Notes: generated by a model not told the origin, from the sequence alone. A stretch of 64,000 nt of DNA from an uncultured bacterium (GCA_902826945.1 CADEGS010000002.1:1-64000); one strand, 5' to 3'; shown: positions 34,746 to 42,747, counted from the first letter of the stretch. Program-made: numbers and translations.

Positions 34746-35465
34746 TCACCCTCCGCCGCCGCGGAACAGCCCGCCGAGCCGCTCGCGCAGCGACACGAAG
34801 CCTTCCTCCGCGACGACGACGTGGTCGAGCAGGGGGATGCCGAGCAGCGCGCCCGCGGCGTGCAGGCGGCGCGTGACCTCGAGGTCCTCGGCGCTCGGCT
34901 CGGGGTCGCCGCTCGGATGGTTGTGCACGACGATCAGCGCGCCCGCCGCCTCGCGCACGGCCTCGGCGAAGACCTCGCGCGGATGGACGAGCGAGCTCGT
35001 CAGCGTGCCCTGGCTGACCTCGACGACGCGCAGCAAGCGGTGGCGCCCGTCGAGCAGGAGCGCGAGGAAGCGCTCGTGCTCGAGGCGCGCGACGAGCGGC
35101 GCGCAGCGCTCGTGCACCGCGCGCGCGCTGTCCAGCGCGAGCCGCCGCGGCCGCCGCTCGCGCTGCAGCGCGCGCGCCAGCGCGAAGGCCGCGACGACGC
35201 GCGCGGCGCGCGCCGGCGGCAGCCCGAGCTCGCGCGCCAGCCGGCGCGCGCTCGCGCCGGCGAGCCCGCGCAGGTCGTGGCGATCGAGCGCGGCCCGCGC
35301 GCGGGCGAGCCAGGCGCCCGGCGGCGGACCGAGCAAGAGGGCCAGCCAGTGGTGGTCGGAGAGCGCCGGCGCGTCGGGCACGAGCTCGCCCCAGGCGGGC
35401 GGCCGCCAGGTGCTCCCCGCGGGCGGGAGCTCGCCCCTGGGACCGCTCGCGAGGCTCGATTCCAC
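34746..35465 (-). CDS. radC: RadC/JAB-domain protein
   Basis: 239 residues from GTG 35465, chosen because it places about 35 residues before the conserved ALSDHHWLALLLG (family: ALSDAELLALLLG). An AGGAG sits almost against this GTG, so its support is weak. A helix-hairpin-helix region (ARELGLPPARAARVVAAF) precedes the JAMM metalloprotease-like core: EVSQGTLTSSLVHPREVF, HNHPSGDPEPSAEDLE (about 179-194) with the His-x-His...Asp metal ligands, and LLDHVVVAEEGFVSLRE. RadC proteins carry a DPN/JAB fold; the repair role once claimed is doubtful and the true function is unsettled. It is convergent with rsmE. Confidence 0.9.
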   Translation of the reverse strand: MESSLASGPRGELPPAGSTWRPPAWGELVPDAPALSDHHWLALLLGPPPGAWLARARAALDRHDLRGLAGASARRLARELGLPPARAARVVAAFALARALQRERRPRRLALDSARAVHERCAPLVARLEHERFLALLLDGRHRLLRVVEVSQGTLTSSLVHPREVFAEAVREAAGALIVVHNHPSGDPEPSAEDLEVTRRLHAAGALLGIPLLDHVVVAEEGFVSLRERLGGLFRGGGG

Positions 35466-35892
35466 GCTCCTAGCCAGACGGCGGGGGGAGCGCGCGGTTT
35501 CCTCCCAATGGAAGGGAAGGCCTGCGAAGGGCGGGAAAAAGTTGGCATGAAGACGGCCGGAAGCGGTCCCGGACGGCCGATGGGACCTGTGGATGGTCGG
35601 TCGGGCGCAAGCCCGCGCCGGCCCTCCGGGCGGGGCGCAACCCGGGCGCTCGCGCGCCCGAGGGCGCTCTCCGCTCCGTTTGGGTGGCAAGAAACGTCAT
35701 GTTCCTCCTGAGTGGCGGGCCGGTCGTCCTCGCGGGCGACCGCGCGGTCGGGCGCCTCACCTGATCGCAGCCCGCCGAAGCGCGTGCGACCGCTCTCTCG
35801 CGCGCGCGGTGTGAGCGGCCGTGCTCCGGCACGGCCGCTCACGTTGCTTTCCGGGGCGGCTCCCGCGCGAGCGACGCGGCGCCGCTAGCCGG
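35466..35892. other. Intergenic region upstream of radC with a strong hairpin
   Basis: This 427-base non-coding stretch lies on the radC side of a minus-strand gene pair. It contains the perfect hairpin at 35811-35842 and several G/C-rich inverted segments near 35610-35670. A 76-codon frame at 35470-35700 has a good AGGAGG but poor third-position bias and was not called. No known RNA family was recognised. Confidence 0.45.
35811..35842. terminator. Perfect 14-bp hairpin with TCCG tetraloop
   Basis: GTGAGCGGCCGTGC (35811-35824), loop TCCG, then the exact complement GCACGGCCGCTCAC (35829-35842). It sits about 50 bases downstream of the minus-strand stop at 35893, so it is well placed to end the kinase-gluzincin transcript. 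On the plus strand it is followed by GTTGCTTT; on the minus strand there is no T-run. Confidence 0.6.
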
Positions 35893-37095
35893 CTAGCGCT
35901 CGAGGTAGCGCGCCAGGTCCTCGGCGACGAAGGCCAGCGGCACGCCCGTCGCGCGCTCGAACGACGCCGCCGGCGGCTCGCCGCGCCCGCAGCCCTCGAC
36001 CATCGCGAGCAGCGCCGACTCGCCGTAGTGCTCGGCCACGTGCGCCACGAGCGCGAGCGACTGCGCGTAGGCGCGCGCGATCTCGCGCGGGTCCTTCCAG
36101 CTCGCCAGGCTGCCCGCGAGGCGCTCGAGCGGGAAGAGCTCCGCGCGCGCCAGGCCGGCGCGCGCGCGCGCGGCGCGCGCGGGCGCGTCGTCCGCCTCGA
36201 GCCACTGCGCCAGCCCCTCGTTCAGCCAGCCCGGCACGCCCGCGCCGCCGACCTCGCGCAGGAAGGCGTGGCACAGCTCGTGGCGCGCCACGCGCGGCCA
36301 GCGCTCGCGCTCGCGCTCGAGGTCCTCGACCGAGATGCGCACCGTGCCGTCGAAGGCGCCCGCGGCCCAGTCGCCGAGCCCCGTGAGCGCGTCGAAGTCG
36401 CGCGGCGCGTAGAGCACGACCTGGATCGGCGCGCGGCCGTCCTCGACGACCGGGTCGCGCCCGAACCACTCGCGCAGGTCGCCGTAGTCGCGCTCGAGCA
36501 CCGCCAGCACCCGCGCCGAGCGGTGCAGCACGTCGTCGCGGCCGGCGTCGTAGATCAGCTCGAAGTAGCGCGAGGAGTCGGTCGTCTCGCCGAGCGAGAG
36601 CTCCGCCTCCTTGCGCCAGCGCGCGAGCGTCTCCGCGAGCGCCGCCGCGTCCTCGCGCCCGGGCGCGAGCTCGAGCACGCGCGCCAGCTCCTCGGCCGCC
36701 AGCGCCATGCGGCGCTCGTCGCGGTGGCGCCGCGCCAGGCGCGCCAGCGCCTCGGCCAGGTTGCTCGCGAAGACCGCGTCGTCGGGGCGCGCCGCGTGGC
36801 AGCGCTCGAAGCGCTCGACCGCGGCCTCCAGCTCGCCGGCGTCGAGCAGGTCGGCGGCCTCGTTGTTCAAGAGCACGAGCGCGACGCGCTCGGGGTCGCG
36901 CGGCCCGCTCCCCGGCTGCGGCACGAGACGGCGGCGGCCGAGCTCGAACGCCGCCAGCGGCGGGCCCTCCGGCGCGGGCTCCTCGGCCTGCGCCGGCGGC
37001 GGCGCGGGAAAGGCGCGCTGCGCGCGCATCCACAGCGCGGCGCCCGCCGCGCCCAGCGCGAGCGCCAGGCCTTGCAGCACGCGTCGCAGGTTCAC
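35893..37095 (-). CDS. TPR-containing peptidase-MA-family metalloprotease (gluzincin)
   Basis: 400 residues. An N-terminal membrane helix or signal anchor (about 6-24) is followed by two or three TPR-like repeats (about 65-145) and a zinc-protease domain. RHELCHAFLREVGGAGVPGWLNEGLAQWLE (read in two parts) gives the HExxH zinc site H272-E273-x-x-H276 and the third ligand E293, the gluzincin layout of the peptidase MA-like family. The chain ends with a helical cap. It lies 13 bases after the Ser/Thr kinase gene on the same strand, so the two should be co-transcribed. It is probably extracytoplasmic. Substrate unknown. Confidence 0.8.
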   Translation of the reverse strand: MNLRRVLQGLALALGAAGAALWMRAQRAFPAPPPAQAEEPAPEGPPLAAFELGRRRLVPQPGSGPRDPERVALVLLNNEAADLLDAGELEAAVERFERCHAARPDDAVFASNLAEALARLARRHRDERRMALAAEELARVLELAPGREDAAALAETLARWRKEAELSLGETTDSSRYFELIYDAGRDDVLHRSARVLAVLERDYGDLREWFGRDPVVEDGRAPIQVVLYAPRDFDALTGLGDWAAGAFDGTVRISVEDLERERERWPRVARHELCHAFLREVGGAGVPGWLNEGLAQWLEADDAPARAARARAGLARAELFPLERLAGSLASWKDPREIARAYAQSLALVAHVAEHYGESALLAMVEGCGRGEPPAASFERATGVPLAFVAEDLARYLER

Positions 37096-37108
37096 GCGCC
37101 TCGCGCGC

Positions 37109-38164
37109 TCAACGGCGCGGCCGGAAGCGGCCCGACTTCGAGCGCAGCTCGGCGCGCATGCCGTCCAGGTCGAGGTCCTCGCGCCCCGCGAGCTGCTGGC
37201 GCACGTCGGCGATCAGCTCGGACCAGCACTGGTAGCGGTGGTCGGCCTCCTTCGCGACCATCTTCTCGATGAAGTACTGCAGGTGCGGCGAGATGCCGCG
37301 GCCCTTCAGCTCGGGCGAGCTGAGCGAGTCCATGACCTGCATGCGCAGCACCTCGCGGTCGTCGGAGCTCGCGAAGGGCAGGCGCCCGACGACGACGTGG
37401 AACAAGGACAGCCCCAGGCTGTAGATGTCGGAGCGGCTGTCGGCCGCCGCGCCGCCGCGCGCCTGCTCCGGCGAGAGGTAGGCGACCGTGCCGACGGTCG
37501 AGTCGGCGCTCGCCTGCGCGCTGCCCTCGGAGGCGGCGAAGCCCAGGTCGATCAGGATCGCGCGGCCGTCGGCGCCGAGCATGACGTTGCCGGGCTTGAC
37601 GTCGCGGTGCACGACGCCCTGCGACTCGAGGTACTCCAGCGCCTCGGCGACCGCGAGCACGATGCGCAGCGCCTCGGCCTCGCCGAAGGCGCGCCCGCCG
37701 TCGAGCTCCTCCAGCAGCGTGCGACCCTCGATCAGGTCCAGGCGCGAGAAGTACGTCGCGCCGCTGCGCGCCACGCCGTGGCAGCGCACGAGCCCGGGGT
37801 GGCGCAGGCGCTCGAGCAGGCGCGCCTCGGCGACGAACGCGCGCCGCGTCGGCTCGTGGCGCGTGGCGCCCGGGTTCAGGATCTTGAGCGCCAGGGCGGC
37901 GCCGGTCTTCTTGTCGCGCGCGCGGAACACGTCGGCCGTCCCGCCGCTGCCCAGGCGCTCGCCGATCTCGTACCCGGGGATCTCGGGCTGCTCGCCGCAG
38001 CGCGTGCGGCGCAGGCGGCGCACCTCGGCCTCGTCCCAGCCCAGCTCGCCCACGAGCAGCGCGTCCAGCGCGGCGCCGTCGAGGCGCGCGACGAGCGCCT
38101 GCGCCCGCTCGTGGTCGAGCAGGCCGCGATGCACCAGGAGGGCCAGGAAGTCGAGGTCGCGCAT
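37109..38164 (-). CDS. Hanks-type Ser/Thr protein kinase
   Basis: 351 residues from ATG 38164. A helical leader (1-55) precedes the kinase domain (about 63-320): Gly-loop LGSGGTADVF (71-80), catalytic Lys94 (LALKIL), helix-C Glu113, HRDVKPGN (186-193), DLG at 206-208 replacing DFG, and GTVAYLSPEQ as the activation/APE block. All catalytic residues are present. There is no membrane segment or PASTA/sensor tail, so it is a soluble kinase. It is co-transcribed with the MA-type protease. The FHA protein at 31754-33673 is a possible phospho-reader. TATGGA near 38201 on the minus strand is a possible -10. Confidence 0.92.
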   Translation of the reverse strand: MRDLDFLALLVHRGLLDHERAQALVARLDGAALDALLVGELGWDEAEVRRLRRTRCGEQPEIPGYEIGERLGSGGTADVFRARDKKTGAALALKILNPGATRHEPTRRAFVAEARLLERLRHPGLVRCHGVARSGATYFSRLDLIEGRTLLEELDGGRAFGEAEALRIVLAVAEALEYLESQGVVHRDVKPGNVMLGADGRAILIDLGFAASEGSAQASADSTVGTVAYLSPEQARGGAAADSRSDIYSLGLSLFHVVVGRLPFASSDDREVLRMQVMDSLSSPELKGRGISPHLQYFIEKMVAKEADHRYQCWSELIADVRQQLAGREDLDLDGMRAELRSKSGRFRPRR

Positions 38165-38357
38165 GCGCGGCGCCCGCCGGGGGCGGGAGCGCCCATTCCA
38201 TATCGGAGGCGGTCCCGCCCGCAATCGACAGCCGGCCGGGAGAGGAGTCCCGGCAGGCAGGGCACCGGGCTTCCTGGGACGGCGCCGGGGATGCCTCAAG
38301 ATCGGATCCGAGCGCCACCGACAGGAGCGCGCGGAGCGTCCCCGCTCCCCCTCCCCC

Positions 38358-39683
38358 GTGGATCCCGTCTCCGACCGCGCCGTGCACCGCTGGCTCGCGC
38401 CCGCCGGGCGCTTCGTGCGCATCGAGGCCGGGGCCGGCGCGCCGCTCGCGACGGCCGCCGAGATCGCGCGCATGGACCGCGCCGGCTACCGGCGCGCGCT
38501 GCTCGCCGCCCTGGTGGCGGGCTTCGAGGAGGAGCTCGAGCCGCAGCTCGGCGCGCGCCCGGCGGACGAGCGCGAGGCCGCGCTCGAGGCCCTCTACGCC
38601 CTGGTCTGCGCGGCCCACCCCGGGCTCGCGATCGAGGCCGTGTGCCTGGCTCCGGCCGGCCCGACGAGGCCGCACGTCCGGCGCGCCGGACGGCGCGCGG
38701 GGAGCCAGGACGAGCCGGCGGCGCCGGTCGATCGCGCGCCCGCCGAGCGCGCCCTGCGCCGCCTCGCGCCGCACGCCGCCCGGCGCCTGGCCGAGCGCGT
38801 GCTCGGCCAGCCGCAGGCGATCGAGACCGTGGCGCGCGCCGTGCGGCGCGCGGCGAGCGGGCTGCCGCGCCGCGGGCCGCTGGCCTCGCTGCTGCTGCTC
38901 GGCCCGACGGGCACCGGCAAGACCGAGCTCGCGCGCTCGCTGGCGGAGGTCCTGGGCCGCCCGTTCGAGCTCTTGCGCGTGGACGGCTCGGAGCTCGCCG
39001 CGGCGCACGAGTACAGCCGCCTGATCGGAGCGCCGCCCGGCTACGTCGGGCACGAGCGCGGCGGCTCGCTGACGGAGCGCATCCTGGCCGCGCCGGACGC
39101 GGTGGTGCTGATCGACGAGGTCGAGAAGGCGCACCCGAGCCTGCACCGCCTGCTCCTGCAGCTCCTGGACGAGGCGCGGCTGACCGACGGCAAGGGGCGC
39201 ACGGCGGACTTCTCGCGCGCGTTCGTGCTCCTGACCTCGAACTGCGGCACGCGCGACCTGGCGCGCGCGCGCGAGGGCCTGGGCTTCGGCGCGCGCCCGC
39301 CGGACGGCGTGGCCGAGGACGAGATCCTGCGCCGCGCGCTCGCGCACGCCTTCGCGCCCGAGTTCCTGGCGCGCCTCGACTCGGTCGTCGCCTTCCGCGG
39401 GCTCTCGGCACAGGACGCCGAGCGCGTCGCCGGGCGCAAGCTCGCCGCGCTGGCGCGCGACGTGCGCGCGCGCCGCGCGCGCCTGTCCTGGACGCCGGCG
39501 GTCGCGCGCTGGGTCGCGCGCCAGGCCGACGTCGGCGGCGAGGGCGTGCGCGGCATCGAGTCGGTGCTGGCGCGCGCGGTCGAGCCGGCCGTCGTCGATG
39601 CGCTGCTCGACGCCTGCGCCGGCGAGTGGCTGCGCCTGAGCGTGCGCCGCGGCCGCCCGACCGTCGTGCGCGAGCGGGCCTGA
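38358..39683 (+). CDS. Stand-alone ClpB/ClpA-D2-like AAA+ ATPase
   Basis: 441 residues from GTG 38358. About 150 N-terminal residues of unknown fold lead into one AAA+ module of the Clp D2 class: Walker A GPTGTGKT (182-189), pore loop GYVG (228-231), Walker B VLIDEVE (250-256), sensor-1 LLTSNCG, and the D2 small domain with a sensor-2-like GGEGVRGIESVL. ClpB, ClpA and ClpC have two AAA rings and a Clp-N domain; this protein has one ring and no Clp-N or M-domain. No ClpP-binding IGF-type loop was noticed, so it is more likely an unfoldase or disaggregase working alone. Confidence 0.8.
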   Translation: MDPVSDRAVHRWLAPAGRFVRIEAGAGAPLATAAEIARMDRAGYRRALLAALVAGFEEELEPQLGARPADEREAALEALYALVCAAHPGLAIEAVCLAPAGPTRPHVRRAGRRAGSQDEPAAPVDRAPAERALRRLAPHAARRLAERVLGQPQAIETVARAVRRAASGLPRRGPLASLLLLGPTGTGKTELARSLAEVLGRPFELLRVDGSELAAAHEYSRLIGAPPGYVGHERGGSLTERILAAPDAVVLIDEVEKAHPSLHRLLLQLLDEARLTDGKGRTADFSRAFVLLTSNCGTRDLARAREGLGFGARPPDGVAEDEILRRALAHAFAPEFLARLDSVVAFRGLSAQDAERVAGRKLAALARDVRARRARLSWTPAVARWVARQADVGGEGVRGIESVLARAVEPAVVDALLDACAGEWLRLSVRRGRPTVVRERA

Positions 39684-39716
39684 CGAGCGCCCTTCGCGCG
39701 GCGGCGCGCCCGGGGC

Positions 39717-39722
39717 TATCCT
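39717..39722 (+). promoter_or_regulatory. Candidate -10 element (TATCCT) just ahead of the SurA-like gene
   Basis: TATCCT ends six bases before GTG 39729. If it is the -10, transcription begins at or beside the start codon, giving a leaderless message for the SurA-like gene and the following microcompartment genes. Confidence 0.35.
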
Positions 39723-39728
39723 GCCGGC

Positions 39729-41144
39729 GTGCGACCCCGCTCCCCCGGTGCCCGCCTGCGCGGGCTCGCGCTGGCCCTGGCGCTCCCCGCGCTCGCCCCC
39801 TTCCTCGCGGGGCCGGTCGCGGGCGCGCAGGACGCCGCCGCGCGCGTCGTCGCGCGCGGACGCCAGCTGGAGCTCACCGCGTCCGAGCTCGAGCGCACGC
39901 TGGTCGCGCGCTACGCGCACTCCGACGAGGGGCGCGACGTGCTGAAGCTCCTGCTGCACTCGCGCGTGATCGAGCGCCTGGCGAGCGAGCAGGGCCTGAG
40001 CGCGAGCGCCGAGGACGTGGACCGCCTGTGGCGCAAGCTCGACCTCGAGACGAAGGCGCGCGGCGAGGCGCAAGGGCTCGCGGCGGAGCTGCGCCGCAAG
40101 GGGCTGGCCGAGGGCGAGTTCCGCGACTACCTGCGGCTCTCGATCCTCCAGGAGCGCCTGGCGCGCGCCGCGCTGGGCGTGGCGGAGGACGCGCCGGTCA
40201 GCGGCGACCAGCAAGAGGTCTGGCTGCAGCAGGCGATGGAGGAGCGCGGCACGAGCCTGCCCGCGCGGCCCTGGCCCGACGGGATCGTCGCGCGCTGCGG
40301 CGAGGTCGTCGTGCGCGAGGCGGAGCTCGGCGCGGCCCTGCGCAGGCGCCTGCCGGCGGCCGACGTGCGCGAGACCGCCTGGCACCTCTTGCTGCTGCAC
40401 GGGATCGAGCGGCGCATGCCCGACCTCTCGGCCGAGGCGCGCGAGCGCGCGATCGACGCCGAGATGGCGCGGCGCCGGGCCGAGGTCGAGGGCCAGAGCG
40501 CCGCCCAGGGCGTGCGCTTCGAGCAGATCGTCGGCGCGCGCGGCACGACGCTGGAGGCGCTGCGCGCGGACCCCTCGGTGCGCATCGCGGCGCTCTCGCG
40601 CCTGTGGGTGGACCGCACGCGCGGCGCGGACGGGCTGCGCGCCGCGTACGAGGCCGAGCGCTCGCTCTTCGAGGGCCTGCACGGGCGCTCGGTCGCCGCG
40701 CGCCTGCACTTCCTGAAGGCCGCCAAGTACGCCAACGAGCTGAACCCGCGCACCTTCGACGAGGCCGAGGCCGAGCTCGCGCGCCTGGGGCGCACGCTCG
40801 CCAGCGACGCCGACCTCGAGGCCTGGGCGCGCCAGTACTCCGAGGACCCCGCCTCGCGCGCGAGCGGCGGCGACCTGGGCTGGGTCACGCGCCGCGACCC
40901 GCGCGTGCCGGCGGCGGTGCCGGCGGCCCTGTTCCGGTTCCTCGACACCGGCGGCACGCTGCCGGCGGGCGGCAAGGCCATCGGGCCGGTGCGGCTCGAG
41001 TCGGGCTCGGCCTTGCTCTGGATGCGCGACGTGCGCGAGTCGCCGCCCTGGGAGCAGATGGCCGAGCACGTGCACGAGGAGCTGCGGCGGCGCTTCCTGA
41101 GGGACGTCCTGCCGCCCGGCGAGCTGGAGCTCCTCGCCCCCTGA
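39729..41144 (+). CDS. SurA-like periplasmic peptidyl-prolyl isomerase
   Basis: 471 residues from GTG 39729. A signal peptide (basic start, LALALALPALAPFLAG, cleavage after AGA) precedes two helical chaperone regions. The C-terminal part has a parvulin domain: ASDADLEAWARQYSEDPASRASGGDLGWV matches the S-x-D-x-x-x-x-x-G-G-x-L-G-W core, followed by FLDTGGTLPAGGKAIGPVRLESGSALLWM. A second, weaker repeat at about 155-200 (WPDGIVARCGEVVV...) could be an inactive relative. It should assist folding of exported proteins. Whether it belongs with the microcompartment genes starting three bases downstream is doubtful; that link is probably only transcriptional. Confidence 0.75.
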   Translation: MRPRSPGARLRGLALALALPALAPFLAGPVAGAQDAAARVVARGRQLELTASELERTLVARYAHSDEGRDVLKLLLHSRVIERLASEQGLSASAEDVDRLWRKLDLETKARGEAQGLAAELRRKGLAEGEFRDYLRLSILQERLARAALGVAEDAPVSGDQQEVWLQQAMEERGTSLPARPWPDGIVARCGEVVVREAELGAALRRRLPAADVRETAWHLLLLHGIERRMPDLSAEARERAIDAEMARRRAEVEGQSAAQGVRFEQIVGARGTTLEALRADPSVRIAALSRLWVDRTRGADGLRAAYEAERSLFEGLHGRSVAARLHFLKAAKYANELNPRTFDEAEAELARLGRTLASDADLEAWARQYSEDPASRASGGDLGWVTRRDPRVPAAVPAALFRFLDTGGTLPAGGKAIGPVRLESGSALLWMRDVRESPPWEQMAEHVHEELRRRFLRDVLPPGELELLAP

Positions 41145-41147
41145 GCC

Positions 41148-41435
41148 ATGCGCATCGGCAAGGTGGTCGGCAGCGTGGTCGCCACGCAGAAGGACGAGGG
41201 CCTGGCGCAGCTCAAGCTGCTCGTGGTGCAGGTCCTCTCGCACGCGAACGAGCCGCTCGAGGACTACGTCGTGGCGGTGGACGCCGTGCAGGCCGGGACG
41301 GACGACCTGGTGCTGTTCGCCACCGGCTCGAGCGCGCGCCAGACCGCCTTGACGCGCGACAAGCCGTGCGACGCGGTCGTGATGGCGGTGATCGACTCGT
41401 GGGACGTCGAGGGCGCGCAGGTCTACCGGAAGTGA
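41148..41435 (+). CDS. Bacterial microcompartment vertex protein, EutN/CcmL type (first of three)
   Basis: 95 residues. MRIGKVVGSVVATQKDEGL is the hallmark N-terminal strand-loop of the BMC-P family, followed by KLLVVQVL, the GTDDLVLFATGSSARQT loop and the closing CDAVVMAVIDSWDV strand. Five copies form a pentamer that caps the vertices of an icosahedral protein shell. Length matches the family (85-100). It starts three bases after the SurA-like gene and four bases before the next paralogue. Confidence 0.93.
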   Translation: MRIGKVVGSVVATQKDEGLAQLKLLVVQVLSHANEPLEDYVVAVDAVQAGTDDLVLFATGSSARQTALTRDKPCDAVVMAVIDSWDVEGAQVYRK

Positions 41436-41439
41436 GCCC

Positions 41440-41712
41440 GTGTACCTCGCGCGCGTGATCGGGCGCGTCGTGGCGACGCGCAAGGCGGAAGGGCTGGCTG
41501 GGCTGGCGCTGCAGTGGATCCAGCCGCTGGACGAGGCGCGCCGCGCGGAGGGGGCGCCGCTCGTCGCGGCGAGCGTGGTCTCGAGCGGCCCGGGCGACCT
41601 GGTGCACTTCGTGGACGGCCGCGAGGCGGCGCTGGCCTGCCCGGAGCCCTTCGTGCCGGTGGACGCGACGATCCTGGGCGTGGTCGAGCAGGTCGCGCTG
41701 GGCGGGGGCTGA
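41440..41712 (+). CDS. Bacterial microcompartment vertex protein, EutN/CcmL type (second of three)
   Basis: 90 residues from GTG 41440. MYLARVIGRVVATRKAEGL and GPGDLVHFVDGREAAL align with the preceding protein, as does VPVDATILGVVEQV at the end. It is divergent enough from its neighbours to be a distinct paralogue rather than a recent copy. In planctomycete and verrucomicrobial compartments three different vertex proteins are typical, and this triplet fits that. Confidence 0.92.
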   Translation: MYLARVIGRVVATRKAEGLAGLALQWIQPLDEARRAEGAPLVAASVVSSGPGDLVHFVDGREAALACPEPFVPVDATILGVVEQVALGGG

Positions 41713-41714
41713 GC

Positions 41715-42023
41715 GTGTTCCTGGCGCGCGTCGTGGGCACGGTGGTCGCGCCGGTGCAGCACCCCGCGCTGGACGGGCGGCGGCTCCTGCTCGTGCGGCC
41801 GGTGGACCCGCTCGGCCGGCCGCGCGGGCGCGCTCGCATCGCGATCGACCACGCGCGCGCGGGCGTCGGCGAGCGCGTGCTGGTGGCCGACGAGGGCAAC
41901 GCGGCGCGCGCCGCGCTCGGCCTGCCCGGCGCGCCGGTCAAGACGGTCGTGCTGGCCGTGGTGGACTCGCTCGCGCTCCACGGCCGCACCTGCTACGACC
42001 ACCGCTGGCAGGACGTAGACTGA
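41715..42023 (+). CDS. Bacterial microcompartment vertex protein, EutN/CcmL type (third of three)
   Basis: 102 residues from GTG 41715, two bases after the previous stop. VFLARVVGTVVAPVQHPALDG opens the fold, VGERVLVADEGNAARAALGL replaces the usual D-D-L-V-L-F-x-x-G loop, and VKTVVLAVVDSLAL closes it. A 12-residue tail (RTCYDHRWQDVD) is extra. A candidate -10 for the aldolase (42016-42021) overlaps its stop codon. Confidence 0.9.
   Translation: MFLARVVGTVVAPVQHPALDGRRLLLVRPVDPLGRPRGRARIAIDHARAGVGERVLVADEGNAARAALGLPGAPVKTVVLAVVDSLALHGRTCYDHRWQDVD
42016..42021 (+). promoter_or_regulatory. Candidate -10 element (TAGACT) for the aldolase
   Basis: TAGACT ends nine bases before ATG 42031 and includes the first base of the preceding gene's stop codon. 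This spacing would give a leaderless aldolase message in addition to read-through from the vertex-protein genes. Confidence 0.35.
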
Positions 42024-42030
42024 GCGGCCC

Positions 42031-42747
42031 ATGGACGAGCGCGCCGCCTTCCCGCCCGACGAGGCGCGCCTGCGCCAGGCGCTGTGCCGCGTCGGCGCGC
42101 TGTGCTACCAGAAGGGCTTCATCGCCGGCGCCGACGGCAACCTCTCGGCGCGGCTGGCGGACGGCAGCCTGCTCGTCACGCCCGCGGGCGCGATGAAGGG
42201 CTTCCTCGAGCCGCACCACCTGGCGCACGTGGACATGCAGGGGCGCACGCTCGACGGCGGGGCGCGCGCGTCGAGCGAGATCGGCATCCACCTGGTCTGC
42301 TACCGCGAGCGGCCCGACGCGCGCGCCGTCGTGCACACGCACCCGCCGCACGCGGTGGCGCTCTCGATCGCCGGCGTGGACATGCAGCTGCCGGTGATTC
42401 CGGAGACGATCGTGAGCATCGGCGGCACGCCGACGGCGCCCTACGCGACGCCGGGCACGCCCGAGCTGCCCGAGTCGATCCGCGCGCTGGTGCGCTGCTC
42501 GGACACGCTGATCATGAAGAACCACGGGGCGGTGTGCCTGGGCGCCAACCTGATGGACGCGTTCAAGAAGCTCGACATGGTCGAGCACACCGCGCGCATC
42601 CTGTGGCTGGCGCACGCGCTGCGCGGCGAGGTCGAGCCGCTCCCGCGCGAGGCCGTCGCGAAGCTGCTGGCCACGCGCGCGGCCCTGGGGCTGCGGGGCG
42701 TGAACACGCTCGAGACCGCCTGCGGGAACCCGCCGCAGGGGCGCTAG
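42031..42747 (+). CDS. Class II aldolase, fuculose-phosphate-aldolase-like
   Basis: 238 residues. Zinc and catalytic residues sit at E83 (SSEIGIH), H102 and H104 (HTHPPH) and H165 (KNHG), the same spacing as E73/H92/H94/H155 of E. coli FucA. The phosphate-binding DGNLSAR (35-41) and SS at 81-82 are intact. These enzymes cleave L-fuculose- or L-rhamnulose-1-phosphate to dihydroxyacetone phosphate and L-lactaldehyde. In planctomycetes a class II aldolase of this kind works with a microcompartment that confines lactaldehyde. Position eight bases after the vertex-protein triplet supports that role. Aldehyde dehydrogenase and hexameric shell genes are not in this window. Confidence 0.88.
   Translation: MDERAAFPPDEARLRQALCRVGALCYQKGFIAGADGNLSARLADGSLLVTPAGAMKGFLEPHHLAHVDMQGRTLDGGARASSEIGIHLVCYRERPDARAVVHTHPPHAVALSIAGVDMQLPVIPETIVSIGGTPTAPYATPGTPELPESIRALVRCSDTLIMKNHGAVCLGANLMDAFKKLDMVEHTARILWLAHALRGEVEPLPREAVAKLLATRAALGLRGVNTLETACGNPPQGR

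Noticed and set aside
35470..35700. A 76-codon minus-strand frame with a good AGGAGG three bases before its ATG, ending just before radC
   Set aside because: Only about 70 percent of third positions are G or C, against nearly all in neighbouring genes, and the translation has no recognisable structure. A leader peptide cannot be excluded.
37092..42032. A 1,646-codon minus-strand frame across the AAA+, SurA-like and vertex-protein genes
   Set aside because: Runs antisense to several well-supported genes and joins unrelated loci; composition is typical of GC-driven shadow frames.
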